DNA of 64,000 nt from Pseudomonadota bacterium (GCA_018817425.1 JAHITX010000058.1:1-64000); one strand, 5' to 3'. Positions 1 through 8,788 are shown, counted from the stretch's first letter. Notes: a model not told the origin generated them from the sequence alone. Program-made: numbers and translations.

Positions 1-193
1 AATTATACAATATTGGGAAAAATGACTGAAAGATCGTTCCGCGGGCCTTACCCTCAACCCGTCCCAGTTTCTCCATGTTTTCAGAAGGTTTTGGGACAAT
101 CAATGTTCTTTGGGATGCACAACCCACTGTGAATAGTACCAACAATAAAATAATACATAATGTACTGCCTTTTGATTTAATATTTTGTTTCAT
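1..193 (-). CDS. Small lipoprotein, partial at left edge (paralogue of the gene at 991-1329)
   Basis: The gene starts at the ATG complementary to 191-193 and runs off the left edge, so about 64 codons are visible. The N-terminus is a lipoprotein signal: basic residues, a hydrophobic stretch, then a lipobox reading TVGC followed by ASQRT. The mature part (SENMEKLGRVEGKA, then a GTIFQ block) aligns residue by residue with the lipoprotein at 991-1329. The two genes therefore derive from a tandem duplication, supported by the shared intergenic sequence to the right. Export to the periplasm and lipid anchoring are inferred from the lipobox. The biological role is unknown. Confidence 0.7.
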   Translation of the reverse strand, partial: MKQNIKSKGSTLCIILLLVLFTVGCASQRTLIVPKPSENMEKLGRVEGKARGTIFQSFFPILYN

Positions 194-538
194 TTCGACT
201 CCATACTTCTTATTAACGGTTCATAATATTAAAAAAACAAAAGCCCCATACTTCAATTTTATGAAGATTGGGGCTTATTTGTATCCGGTCATATTAAATC
301 CTCGAGAGCTTTAAAAAAAGTAAAATACAAAATGAGATATAGGATTATATATTCCTCAAAATATCACAACTTGTATAATGAACAAAAATACAAAAATCCC
401 GATAGCACTTTGCCTGAATTAAATCAATAAAATTTTTAGAATAAAAGTGTAGAATTTAATGCTTTTGAAAAAATTGCTCAGGGCAATAAGCTATTATGGG
501 GATGCGCTATTTCAAAACTCTATTGATATAAGAAATAA
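194..538. repeat. Copy 1 of a duplicated intergenic block (about 330 bp)
   Basis: Positions 220-547 are nearly identical to 1554-1856 plus 1999-2024. The block holds the terminator hairpin at 241-276 and otherwise no credible gene. Copy 1 is uninterrupted, whereas copy 2 carries the 142-bp element at 1857-1998, so copy 1 preserves the empty insertion site. Confidence 0.85.
241..276 (-). terminator. Intrinsic terminator of the lipoprotein pair
   Basis: The arms AAGCCCCAT-CTTCA and TGAAGAT-GGGGCTT pair with one mismatch around a short AT loop. Read leftwards, the hairpin is followed by a T-rich run (complement of 230-240). It lies just downstream of the leftward pair at 539-1329. A second copy is at 1575-1610. 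Confidence 0.75.
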
Positions 539-994
539 TTATTGTTTTAAGAAATTGCTTAAAAGCTGTTGCCGTGCCTTTTCATATTCTTTTTCTGATA
601 TCTCTCCACCTGCATAAAGAGTTTTCAGCGCTTCTATTTTGTCAGTAAGAATCTGTTTGGAATCGATTGCCAAAGGATAAGCGTCCGCTGTTAAAATTGT
701 TACATACTTATGACCGATAAAAACCCAGCGCCACACTTCTTGAATTGCAATATTTGTTAGATAATTATTTCCAGCTTCATCTTTCAGAAGTTCATAAGCA
801 TAAGCTTGTCTGTTGTTAACACCAATGGGTATGAAATCAAAAAGAAGAAGGCCTACTGCTCTGGCTCTCACCTTGTGTCTCTGTGACAAATCGAGTTTTG
901 CTATCGGTGCATCTGAAAAATGCACCGGAGTTCCGGCACAGCCAAACATAACTGCCGACAAGAGCACTGTTATGAGTTTTGTTTTGATATTCAT
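539..994 (-). CDS. Lipoprotein with C-terminal SHOCT-like domain
   Basis: The product is about 151 residues. I chose the ATG at 994 rather than the longer frame from 1048, because it is preceded by GGGGAGG and opens directly into a lipoprotein signal ending in MFGCAGT. The middle is hydrophobic and probably beta-rich (GLLLFDFIPIG, VWRWVFIGHKY). The last 35 residues match a SHOCT-type short C-terminal domain (KIEALKTLYAGGEIS then EKEYEKARQQLL), usually found in oligomerising membrane or envelope proteins. The start overlaps the stop of the upstream lipoprotein in an ATGA arrangement, so the two are translationally coupled. Function unknown; an envelope stress or scaffold role is only a guess. 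Confidence 0.75.
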   Translation of the reverse strand: MNIKTKLITVLLSAVMFGCAGTPVHFSDAPIAKLDLSQRHKVRARAVGLLLFDFIPIGVNNRQAYAYELLKDEAGNNYLTNIAIQEVWRWVFIGHKYVTILTADAYPLAIDSKQILTDKIEALKTLYAGGEISEKEYEKARQQLLSNFLKQ

Positions 995-1329
995 CTTACA
1001 GCCTCCCCTGAAATGGTCAAGATTGAAAAGGTGCCTAAAGAGTACCACAACCAGTCTTCCTGGAGCGTTACATCAATCAGGGCTGTTGCTCCCGGTGCTT
1101 TTGCAAGTGCGTCAGCATAGGCACGGTCCGTACGAGAATTATGAAATATTGAGAAAAACATCTGAAAGATCGTTCCGTAAGCTTTACCCTCAACCCGTCC
1201 TAGTTTCTGCATATTTTCAGGTGGCATAGGAACAATGGTCGTCCTCTGAGATGAGCAACTCGCTATTAATACCACCAAAAGCAGAGCAAGGCATAATGTG
1301 CGGCCTATCGGTCTATTTTGTATTTTCAT
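991..1329 (-). CDS. Small lipoprotein, first gene of a coupled pair
   Basis: The product is 112 residues when started at the ATG at 1329, which has GGAG just upstream and leads into a classical lipoprotein signal with lipobox IASC. The longer frame to 1365 adds residues unlike a signal peptide. The mature sequence contains MPPENMQKLGRVEGKA, shared with the partial lipoprotein at 1-193, and ends with DVTLQEDWLWYSLG, which resembles the VWRWVFIGHKY block of the downstream gene. All three lipoproteins are thus probably distantly related. The stop overlaps the next start (ATGA). Role unknown. Confidence 0.75.
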   Translation of the reverse strand: MKIQNRPIGRTLCLALLLVVLIASCSSQRTTIVPMPPENMQKLGRVEGKAYGTIFQMFFSIFHNSRTDRAYADALAKAPGATALIDVTLQEDWLWYSLGTFSILTISGEAVR

Positions 1330-1574
1330 TTTGGCTCCATATTGGTTATTTAAAAATGTGAGCACTTATAATCATCGTGCTCCAAAGTTCTTCACGGCTT
1401 CCACAATTGCTTTGTGGTGATCAGGGCCATACGCATGTTCGTTATTCAATTTATTTTTTTCATCGCTTCTTTCTCCTTTAGGCATATAACCTGTTCCCAT
1501 CTAATTGAGCTAAAAACTTGCTACCTTAAGATTTTCATCCCAATTTTTAATAGTTCACAATATTAAAAAAACAA

Positions 1575-1610
1575 AAGCCCCATACTTCAATTTTATGAAG
1601 ATTGGGGCTT
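1575..1610 (-). terminator. Terminator hairpin, second copy
   Basis: Same 36-base hairpin as 241-276. It is followed leftwards by a T-rich run but has no intact leftward gene immediately upstream, as expected if the genes of this duplicated copy were lost. Confidence 0.6.
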
Positions 1611-1856
1611 ATTTGTTTCCGGTCATATTAAATCCTCGAGAGCTTTAAAAAAGTAAAATACAAAATGAGATACAGGATTAATATATTCCTCAAAATATCA
1701 CAACTTGTATAATGAACAAAAATATAAAAATCCCGATAGCACTTTGCCTGAATTAAATCAATAAAAATTTAGAATAAAATTTAGAATTTAATGCTTTTGA
1801 AAAAATTGTTTAAGGCAATAAGCCAGTATGGGGATGCGCTATTTCAAAACTCTATT

Positions 1857-1998
1857 GAGCCAGTTTCAAAACGCCCCAGTTTGGCCGATCTCTGCGTTGG
1901 GCTCAAATTGCAATCCTCGAAATACTCAATGTATTCCTGCGGTTGAAATTTTCGCCCGCCTTGAGCTTGACCAAACTGAAACGTTTTGAAAGTGGCTC
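1857..1998. mobile_element. 142-bp MITE-like hairpin element, copy 1 (TSD TATT)
   Basis: Ends are GAGCCAGTTTCAAAACG and its near-perfect inverted complement CGTTTTGAAAGTGGCTC. TATT stands on both sides (1853-1856 and 1999-2002). The paralogous sequence at 515-545 has a single TATT and no element, which gives the pre-insertion site. There is no coding capacity. Internal inverted repeats (CAATCC with GGTTG, AATAC with GTATT) make the whole element one long imperfect hairpin. Confidence 0.85.
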
Positions 1999-2152
1999 TA
2001 TTGATATTAGAAATAATTATTGTTGATCAGTTATTACTTCATTGGGAATTTCTATAAATTATACCTTTAGATATTAATACTATCTATTTGACACGCAGAT
2101 GAAATCGGTGAGAGGAATATTCACGGATTAATGCAATTAAGGAAAAACGGAT

Positions 2153-3304
2153 ATGAAAATTACACCTTTGATGAATGACGGATATGATGGCGAACCGGCT
2201 AAAAGAGTTTTGAACTATTTGCAGGGCCGAAAACAAAACGGGGTTCCGATAGTCGGTATATATTGCGGTTATGCGCCTATGGAGCTGATTCACTCTATGG
2301 GTATCGCACCGGCAAGTCTATGCGCATTTTCAAAAGTCCCTATAGAAGCTGCGGAAACAGTATTGCCGGCAAATCTCTGCCCTTTAATAAAATCGAGCTA
2401 TGGTTTTATTATTGAAGGGACCTGCCCGTTTTATGCCATGTCTCAGGCAGTAATTGCGGAAACTACTTGTGACGGGAAGAAAAAAATGTTTGAACTTATC
2501 GCAGATATCAAACCGATACATATTATGGATTTGCCGCAGGTGCCGGATGAAGTTGAAGCTGTGCAAAACTGGAAGAAAATGATTTTAAATCTTCAAAGGT
2601 TTCTTGAAAATACTTTTAATTGTAAAACATCGGATGAAAAAATTGAATCATCACTTTGCGCATCAAACATAAAAAATACTTTGATGCAAAAAATTTTCGA
2701 ATATGCATCACTCAAGCCTCCTGTTATAAGCTGGCAGGAGATGTATGATGTTTCCTTTTTGGCACAACCGGCAACTGCTGACGATGTTATACCCGTTCTT
2801 GAACAAGTGATAGAAAAACTGGAAAAGCGTGTAGAAGAAGGCGTTTATTTTGGAAAGCCTGATTCGGTGCGGGTTTTGGTAACGGGTTGCCCCATAGGAG
2901 GGGATGCAACAAAAGTTTTTAAAGTGATAGAAGAATCAGGCGGTATCGTTGTAGCCCCGGATTCATGCACTGGAATGAAGACATTTATGGGCCGGTTCGA
3001 AGAAAACACAGATGATCCTGTAACTGCTATGGCCGAACGTTATTTGAAAATTCCCTGTTCCTGCATGACACCGAATAGTAAACGACTTGATGATCTATCC
3101 TTTTTAATAGAAAAATTTAAACCGGATGTTGTGATTGATTTTATACTTCAGGCTTGCCACTCCTATAATGTTGAGTCGTATAAGGTCGGCAATCATGTGA
3201 CCGGTAAACATTTGTTGCCGTTTCTTAAAATTGAAACAGATTACTCCGATGGAGATATCGGTCAGCTTAAAACAAGAATTGAGGCACTTTTTGAAAGTAT
3301 ATAA
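2153..3304 (+). CDS. Double-cubane-cluster-type reductase (2-hydroxyacyl-CoA dehydratase / BcrC-HgdB family)
   Basis: The product is 383 residues, a normal single-subunit length for the double-cubane cluster protein branch of the family. Conserved cysteines are visible at about 38 (YCGYAP), 57, 76 (NLCPL), 91 (GTCPFY) and 106, with further ones in TGCPIGG, PDSCTGM, PCSCM and QACHSY. In the family, cysteines of this kind bind iron-sulfur cubanes that receive very low-potential electrons from an ATP-hydrolysing partner. That partner is the next gene, 30 bases downstream. No second dehydratase subunit is present, which favours the single-subunit double-cubane reductases over true dehydratases or benzoyl-CoA reductase. 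Substrate unknown; acetylene reduction is described for a relative but physiological substrates are not. Confidence 0.8.
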   Translation: MKITPLMNDGYDGEPAKRVLNYLQGRKQNGVPIVGIYCGYAPMELIHSMGIAPASLCAFSKVPIEAAETVLPANLCPLIKSSYGFIIEGTCPFYAMSQAVIAETTCDGKKKMFELIADIKPIHIMDLPQVPDEVEAVQNWKKMILNLQRFLENTFNCKTSDEKIESSLCASNIKNTLMQKIFEYASLKPPVISWQEMYDVSFLAQPATADDVIPVLEQVIEKLEKRVEEGVYFGKPDSVRVLVTGCPIGGDATKVFKVIEESGGIVVAPDSCTGMKTFMGRFEENTDDPVTAMAERYLKIPCSCMTPNSKRLDDLSFLIEKFKPDVVIDFILQACHSYNVESYKVGNHVTGKHLLPFLKIETDYSDGDIGQLKTRIEALFESI

Positions 3305-3334
3305 GATTTATAATGGAGAGTTCAAGGTAAGATC

Positions 3335-4078
3335 ATGAAGTATGCAGGCATTGATATCGGATCTCGTACAATAGAACTTGTAGTTATCGAAGCGGATAAA
3401 ATCATATATTACTTCATGACCGATACCGGTTATGATCCTGTTTCACAGGTGAAAAGGCTGTTGCGCAAAATATCATACGATAAAATTATGGCAACAGGTT
3501 ATGGGCGCTCTCTGATCGGGTCATCTTTTGATATGCCTACGATAACTGAAATTAAAGCTCATGCCAGGGGTGCGCGGGCTTTATTTCCCGATGCTCAGAC
3601 TGTGCTTGATATTGGCGGTCAGGACAGCAAAGCTATTTTTATGAATAGTAACGGAAAAGTAAAAAAATTTGAAATGAATGACAAATGCGCTGCCGGTACA
3701 GGAAAGTTTCTGGAAATCATGGCGAAAACTTTGGGGTTTGATATTGACGATTTTGGCACGGAAGCATTTTATGGAAAAAACGATATCAATATTTCAAGCA
3801 TGTGTACTGTGTTTGCCGAATCCGAAGTCGTTTCCCTTATTGCAAGAGGTTGCAAAAGGCGTGAAATTGCAAAGGGTTTGCACAATAGTGTCATACGCCG
3901 TACAACCGGAATGATTAATCGTGTATCATCGGAAGGAGAAATCGTTTTTACGGGCGGTGTAGCAAAAAATCCTTGTATGCGTAACTTACTTGCAGAAAGA
4001 CTGGGTCGAAAAATTCTGATACCAAATGATCCCCAGATGGTTGGTGCTTTTGGAGCAGCTCTTCTTGCGGGAGAATGA
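3335..4078 (+). CDS. ATP-dependent activator of the double-cubane reductase (BadF/BadG/HgdC family)
   Basis: The product is 247 residues, typical for homodimeric activators of the ASKHA fold. It opens with the phosphate-binding loop GIDIGSRT and has the second ATP motif DIGGQDSKA around residue 92. Cys118 (NDKCAAGTG) and Cys157 (SSMCTVF) match the two cysteines per monomer that hold the shared [4Fe-4S] cluster at the dimer interface. A C-terminal GGVAKNP and VGAFGAALLA complete the family signature. It would inject electrons into the protein encoded 30 bases upstream at the cost of ATP. The two-gene unit has no obvious pathway genes beside it. Confidence 0.88.
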   Translation: MKYAGIDIGSRTIELVVIEADKIIYYFMTDTGYDPVSQVKRLLRKISYDKIMATGYGRSLIGSSFDMPTITEIKAHARGARALFPDAQTVLDIGGQDSKAIFMNSNGKVKKFEMNDKCAAGTGKFLEIMAKTLGFDIDDFGTEAFYGKNDINISSMCTVFAESEVVSLIARGCKRREIAKGLHNSVIRRTTGMINRVSSEGEIVFTGGVAKNPCMRNLLAERLGRKILIPNDPQMVGAFGAALLAGE

Positions 4079-4279
4079 ACAAGGGGGAATATAGGGTACA
4101 ATTATATGATGCATCGCTCCAGGAGCATCTATTCGTGATTTTCTTGGCATAAAACTCAATTAATATATCAGCCAGAATTAATAAAGTTTAATAGTTCAAA
4201 ACGTACCTAATACTACACCCAATACTACTCTCTACTTCTCAAAACAGAAATGCCAAGCTCAATTTGATAAGGTTTGCTA

Positions 4280-5293
4280 TTACTCTTTTATCACAGATAT
4301 TTTGGAAAGTTTCTTTCTTGATTTAGCAACTTCTTCTACCAACCATTGCCAAGGTCCTTTGGGTCTCATCAGAAGATCTAATTTTACCTCATAGAGTTTA
4401 TTACAAACTTCGGAGTTTACACTTTCATAACTTCTGAATACTTTCATATCCATATTGCTTAACAGTTCATGTACTTCTTCCGTAAATGAATTGGCGGCAA
4501 TCAGGTATTTACTTTTATGTTTTATTTCAGCAAGGTTCCTTCCGACATTCATTATCTGACAATGTGCCATGTTCAAGCTGGCTGAATATGAAGAGTAGTT
4601 GAAAAATGTGCCCTCATCAAGAGCGATAATATCGCAAATTCTATCGGGAGTAAGATGATTTTCAATTGAATTAAGCTGTCGGAGTTGCTTATAGTCATTT
4701 GTTTTTAAAGGCAGCCAGATGCTGTGACCAACATAATGGCCCCAGGAGTCAAAGGTAATGCGGTTGAGATCAGGAAGAATCATGGAAGCCTTTTTGATGA
4801 CATCTGCCTGCAATGATTCGGGCATACAGTAAAGATCACTATGACAAGAAAGTATAATGCTTATGTGTTTGTTTGTTGAAATGCACTCGCTTTTTAATAT
4901 AATTTCATTGCTTGATTTATTAGGATATCTGAATAATTCATGATGCACACAATGCGCTTCTAATGAAGAGTATGCAAAATGCCTTTTCTGCATGGAATAC
5001 CAGAGTGGCTGATCCGCGTTAAGAGCAACAAATACTTGCATCGGAATGCCGGTAGCTTCAGCAAGATCATGAAGGTTTTCAATACGGGCGCGGCGGCATC
5101 CTGCTTCCCAGTTTTGTAGTTGGCGAACGCTCACTCCAACCAAGCTTGAGATTTTTTCCTGGCTTATTCTACGCCAGTGACGATAATCTTTAATCAGAGA
5201 CCCCATCGAATTATATAATTTGGGTTCACTATACGAATTCTTTGTTCGTTGTAAAGAAGTCATAAACTGTTTATACCCCTCGATAGAAATCAA
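4280..5293 (-). CDS. XRE-family helix-turn-helix protein with a large uncharacterised C-terminal region
   Basis: The product is 337 residues. An XRE-type helix-turn-helix lies at about residues 30-80 (IKDYRHWRRISQEKISSLVG, then VSVRQLQNWEAG), continuing into LHDLAEATGIPMQVF. The remaining 250 residues show no family I can name; they are mixed alpha/beta with scattered Cys and His. The start is uncertain: Met at residue 11 or Met30 are alternatives. The gene stands alone, convergent with the activase gene and divergent from the DUF1302 gene about 285 bases away. Regulating that envelope operon is possible but unproven. Confidence 0.65.
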   Translation of the reverse strand: MISIEGYKQFMTSLQRTKNSYSEPKLYNSMGSLIKDYRHWRRISQEKISSLVGVSVRQLQNWEAGCRRARIENLHDLAEATGIPMQVFVALNADQPLWYSMQKRHFAYSSLEAHCVHHELFRYPNKSSNEIILKSECISTNKHISIILSCHSDLYCMPESLQADVIKKASMILPDLNRITFDSWGHYVGHSIWLPLKTNDYKQLRQLNSIENHLTPDRICDIIALDEGTFFNYSSYSASLNMAHCQIMNVGRNLAEIKHKSKYLIAANSFTEEVHELLSNMDMKVFRSYESVNSEVCNKLYEVKLDLLMRPKGPWQWLVEEVAKSRKKLSKISVIKE

Positions 5294-5578
5294 AATACAT
5301 TAAAGCATATAACATATCTTTGGTTAACCTATAAAAAAATAGAGTGTGTTGTCAATAAATAATAAATCACTAATTGGCTGTTTCTGAGTTTGCCCAATAA
5401 TCATGTTCTTTACGATAAATTGTATATCGGGAATCTAAAGCATTTTGAATTGTCATTGTGTTCTTTGTTTGTTCTGCTTTTGTGTAAGGGGTGTTTTTTT
5501 AAAAAAAAGGGGGTGAGAATTACAAATTAAAACTAAGAGGAGCTTGTATTTATTAACACTTAATTTAGGAGGAAAAAC
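5294..5578. promoter_or_regulatory. Divergent intergenic region between the XRE gene and the DUF1302 gene
   Basis: AT-rich, no gene. It contains plausible promoter material but no match I would defend. The DUF1302 start at 5579 has a very good ribosome site, AGGAGG, eight bases upstream. Confidence 0.35.
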
Positions 5579-7177
5579 ATGAGTAAGAGAAGATGGGGGG
5601 AAACAGGTTTGTTTGTGTTTGCAATTTTTGTGCTGTTAGGAATTTTCTCTTCAAGTGCGTCAGCAGAAATGGACGCCAATTTTCATGGTTTTTTTGAATC
5701 CAGTTTTGTTTTGCGTGATACAACTGGTATTCAAAACGGTTTTTTCGATCAAACAGAAGGAGTTCAACAGCGAAATACATTAAAGTTTGATATTGATGTT
5801 GACCCAAATATGAATTGGGGTCCTATTGCAGTAGAAAAAGTCCATCTGACCTTTCGAGGCGCATATGATTCGATTTTTGATCTTCGTGCAAATGAATATG
5901 ACATCGAGGAAAATCTGGGTGCTTCCAGATTCGATTATGGCTTAAAAGATATTAGATTCGAAGCTGATTTAAGGGAAGCTTTTATAGATTTTTCATATAA
6001 AGGATCTCTTGGAAGAGGCTTCTTCAGACCGGGAAGACAAATTGTTTCCTGGGGCGAGGGCATGCTCGAAACACTTAATGATGTTATAAACCCACCGGAT
6101 AATTCTTTCAATTTATTTTTTCAGAATCCTGATGATGTTAAAACTCCCCTTTGGATGGGCCGGTTGAATTTCAGTTTGCCCTCCACGGCTAATCTTGGCC
6201 TTAACTTTGATTTGTTGTTAATTCCGGACATCAGACCTACTCAGTTCGGGCCTCTTGATACAAAAGCAAATGGTACATCTAAGGGTCAATTGGAAGCTCC
6301 ATATGCAAAAATACTACCGTTTGCCGATTTTAGGGGTATTGGAGAATTCCGGTATAATGTTCCCACCGACAATAATGAATACGGAGCAAAGGTATCTGCA
6401 CAAATCGGAGACAGACTCAACCTCTCTTTTGTATATTTCAGAGATGTGGTCAATGAACCGAGCGTAGCGTTGAAGAATTTTATTGGGCGATTCCCAACAT
6501 TAGTTGAGTTGAATTATAATAAACAGCATGTTTACGGTGGGTTTTTCAGCTATCAATTACTAGTCTTTGGTATGGAAGCTATAGTCAGAGGTGAGGTTTC
6601 CCGTTATACAGCTTATCCTATAGGCCGACCAGGTTCAGATTATAAAAGAACTACCGATGATCTTGGCAATATGGCAATAGAAACTTATACATACAAGCCG
6701 GTTACAAAAACAATGCTTGCGCTTGACAAGGATCTGCGCTTGAGGTGGCTTTCTAAAGATCTAACAAAAGTTTCAGTAGAATGGATACATAAAACTATTA
6801 ATGAATGGGAAAGCTATTTGAGCAACAAGCATTATGTCAGTCATTATGAAGGCACCCTGATGGTAGGAGGCGATACTAGTAAAACACTCAGATACGACCG
6901 CAGAAATATGAGAGAACAAGATGTGTTCATGTTTCAGATCATGACTTATTGGTGGGCTTCCAAACTCAATCCATTGCTTGTAATTGGAGTTAATCCCGGG
7001 AAACATGGTGAAGGCACTACATATCTTATTAAACCTTCAATCAAGTGGTATATTACCCCCCAGCTTTATACTGATCTCAAAATGCAGGCCTTTCTTGGAG
7101 ACAAGGACGCATGCTATGGCTTTGCTGATGGTATAGAAACCAGTGAGGTAACTTTAAAACTGGGATATGAATGGTAA
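5579..7177 (+). CDS. DUF1302 family outer-membrane protein
   Basis: The product is 532 residues, with a signal peptide ending in SSSASAEM. Family features are GFFESSFVLRD near the mature N-terminus, a FRPGRQIVSWGEG block around residue 148, a PPDNSFNLFFQNPDDV stretch, and alternating aromatic/polar strands to a C-terminal KLGYEW, as in a beta barrel. DUF1302 proteins are typically encoded next to DUF1329 proteins, as here (112 bases to the next gene). The pair is thought to take part in envelope lipid or hydrophobic-compound traffic, often with an RND transporter. No RND gene is in the window. Strong ribosome site AGGAGG. Confidence 0.8.
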   Translation: MSKRRWGETGLFVFAIFVLLGIFSSSASAEMDANFHGFFESSFVLRDTTGIQNGFFDQTEGVQQRNTLKFDIDVDPNMNWGPIAVEKVHLTFRGAYDSIFDLRANEYDIEENLGASRFDYGLKDIRFEADLREAFIDFSYKGSLGRGFFRPGRQIVSWGEGMLETLNDVINPPDNSFNLFFQNPDDVKTPLWMGRLNFSLPSTANLGLNFDLLLIPDIRPTQFGPLDTKANGTSKGQLEAPYAKILPFADFRGIGEFRYNVPTDNNEYGAKVSAQIGDRLNLSFVYFRDVVNEPSVALKNFIGRFPTLVELNYNKQHVYGGFFSYQLLVFGMEAIVRGEVSRYTAYPIGRPGSDYKRTTDDLGNMAIETYTYKPVTKTMLALDKDLRLRWLSKDLTKVSVEWIHKTINEWESYLSNKHYVSHYEGTLMVGGDTSKTLRYDRRNMREQDVFMFQIMTYWWASKLNPLLVIGVNPGKHGEGTTYLIKPSIKWYITPQLYTDLKMQAFLGDKDACYGFADGIETSEVTLKLGYEW

Positions 7178-7288
7178 ACCGTTATTTAATTGCCGCAAAG
7201 CCGTTTAAACAAATGTTATAAACATTGTCAGGCAATACTTGAAATAACAAAAGTTTTTTGAATTTGCTAAAAAGCAAAGGAGGAAAAA

Positions 7289-8617
7289 GTGAAAATAAGA
7301 TTGATGCGATTTTTTAACCGGACAGGATTACCGTTACTTTCCCTGCTTGTTCTTCTTTTGGGTATCGGTGGTACTTTACAGGCTGCGGATTTGCCCAATT
7401 TGATAGACAAAACTAACTGCGCTCAATACAAAGACTTACTCATTCCGCCATTATACAGGGCGGTTGAAAGGGGAGGCTGGGTTGTTACGCCTGGCACGAT
7501 AAACTTTCAATACAAGCATTTGGACAGCTATCTTGCTGCAACTGCTAAGAATGCCGGGAGATTCGATGTCAATGCTACTGGTGATTTAATCGAAAAGAGC
7601 ACAGGAAAAATTGCTGAAACAAATTTTTATGGTATGCCTTTTCCGAATATTGACCTTAATGATCCCAAGGTGGCAAACAAGATCATTTGGAATTTCAATT
7701 ATCAGAGATATCGTTTAATGGGGACAAAAATAGCTTCTTATGTAACGTGGATTAACAAAACCACAGAGGAACGTTATATAACCGGAATTGATACGCGCCT
7801 TTATATGATGGGAAGGCCTCTGGGCACGGAAATAAGAAATCCTAAAAAAGTTCTTACATATGAATTTCAGAGAGTTTCTGAGCCGATGAGTATCAAGGGC
7901 ACCAATACCATGTCCTACGTCTATATAGACGAAAGGGATAATAGCAACTATGCTTATGTGCCTGCTATCAGAAGGATACGTCAAACAGCATCAACGGCAA
8001 GATCCGACCCATATATGGGTTCTGATGCATGGCTTGATATGAATTACATGTGGAGCGGTAAAAACGATTCCATGAAATGGAAGGTTGTAGGAGAAAAGAC
8101 AGTTCTTGTTAGTTTTACCAGCCCAAACATGATTCCAATGCAGGATGTGCCTGATGGCAGTGTCATTCCTAAATATCCCTGGAGCGGCAAACGCATGAAA
8201 TTAGGATTTGAAGTTCCTGGATGGAAGGGTGATGCATGGGCTCCGGCTCCGGGCACGCTTACCTATGTCCCAAGAAAAGTATGGGTTGTAGAACAGATAC
8301 CTACAGATCCTTATTATAACTGGGGATTGCATGTAAACTATATTGATCAGGAAACTTATACAATATGGTATAAGGAGGTATATGACAAGGCAGGCGCATT
8401 CCATACCTGGGTTTGCATGCTGTTGCACTATAGTGAATCGCCCAGCGGCAAGGTCAGCACGGGAGATTATGATAGCCAGCTCTATATTGATGAAATATAC
8501 AAACACGCAACATGGTCAGGCCGTATGGATCATCCTGAAGCACGCGTGTACTTACCTTCGTCCAAGTTGGATCCTGACTATTTTACTGTAAATAATTTCT
8601 TATTGCTGTCTAAATAG
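7289..8617 (+). CDS. DUF1329 family periplasmic protein
   Basis: The product is 442 residues and starts with GTG at 7289 after AAAGGAGG. A signal peptide runs to about residue 32 (GTLQAAD). The mature protein has the DUF1329 pattern of repeated aromatic strands: NFNYQRYRLMGTK, a YVYIDERDNSNYAYVPAIRR-type strand with IRRIR, GSDAWLDMNYMW, and a late WVVEQIPTDPYYNWG. DUF1329 is related to LolA/LolB-type lipid-binding folds and works beside DUF1302 barrels. The gene follows the DUF1302 gene in the same operon and is closed by the terminator at 8630. Cargo unknown. Confidence 0.8.
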   Translation: MKIRLMRFFNRTGLPLLSLLVLLLGIGGTLQAADLPNLIDKTNCAQYKDLLIPPLYRAVERGGWVVTPGTINFQYKHLDSYLAATAKNAGRFDVNATGDLIEKSTGKIAETNFYGMPFPNIDLNDPKVANKIIWNFNYQRYRLMGTKIASYVTWINKTTEERYITGIDTRLYMMGRPLGTEIRNPKKVLTYEFQRVSEPMSIKGTNTMSYVYIDERDNSNYAYVPAIRRIRQTASTARSDPYMGSDAWLDMNYMWSGKNDSMKWKVVGEKTVLVSFTSPNMIPMQDVPDGSVIPKYPWSGKRMKLGFEVPGWKGDAWAPAPGTLTYVPRKVWVVEQIPTDPYYNWGLHVNYIDQETYTIWYKEVYDKAGAFHTWVCMLLHYSESPSGKVSTGDYDSQLYIDEIYKHATWSGRMDHPEARVYLPSSKLDPDYFTVNNFLLLSK

Positions 8618-8629
8618 GAATGCTTTTTA

Positions 8630-8681
8630 AAGTTATTTGGGGTGTATTTAAAACCCACCCCAAATAACTTCTTGTTTTTTT
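8630..8681 (+). terminator. Strong intrinsic terminator after the DUF1302-DUF1329 operon
   Basis: Fifteen-base perfect arms (8630-8644 and 8656-8670, reading AAGTTATTTGGGGTG) with an 11-base loop, followed by CTTG and a T run. Confidence 0.85.
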
Positions 8682-8788
8682 ACTTTTACTGTTTTATTTT
8701 TGACTTCTCCTATATTCAAACTAAATTTAAAGAAAATTACCAATAATCATAGTATTAAATAAATAATATTTTAATAAAACAGGATATT

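Larger units (their letters stand above)
1330..2152. other. Long intergenic region with duplicated block, terminator copy and a 142-bp element
   Basis: 1330-1553 holds no clear gene. One short leftward frame there ends KAIVEAVKNFGAR and could be the C-terminal scrap of a lost gene. 1554-2024 is copy 2 of the block at 220-547, with a terminator hairpin at 1575-1610 and the element at 1857-1998 inserted in it. 2025-2152 is AT-rich leader for the reductase gene at 2153. Confidence 0.7.

Noticed and set aside
75-314. Rightward 79-residue frame at the left edge
   Set aside because: It is antisense to the lipoprotein start and crosses the terminator hairpin; no ribosome site.
813-1229. Rightward 138-residue frame over the lipoprotein pair
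   Set aside because: Antisense to two lipoprotein genes that have signal peptides, ribosome sites and a coupled overlap.
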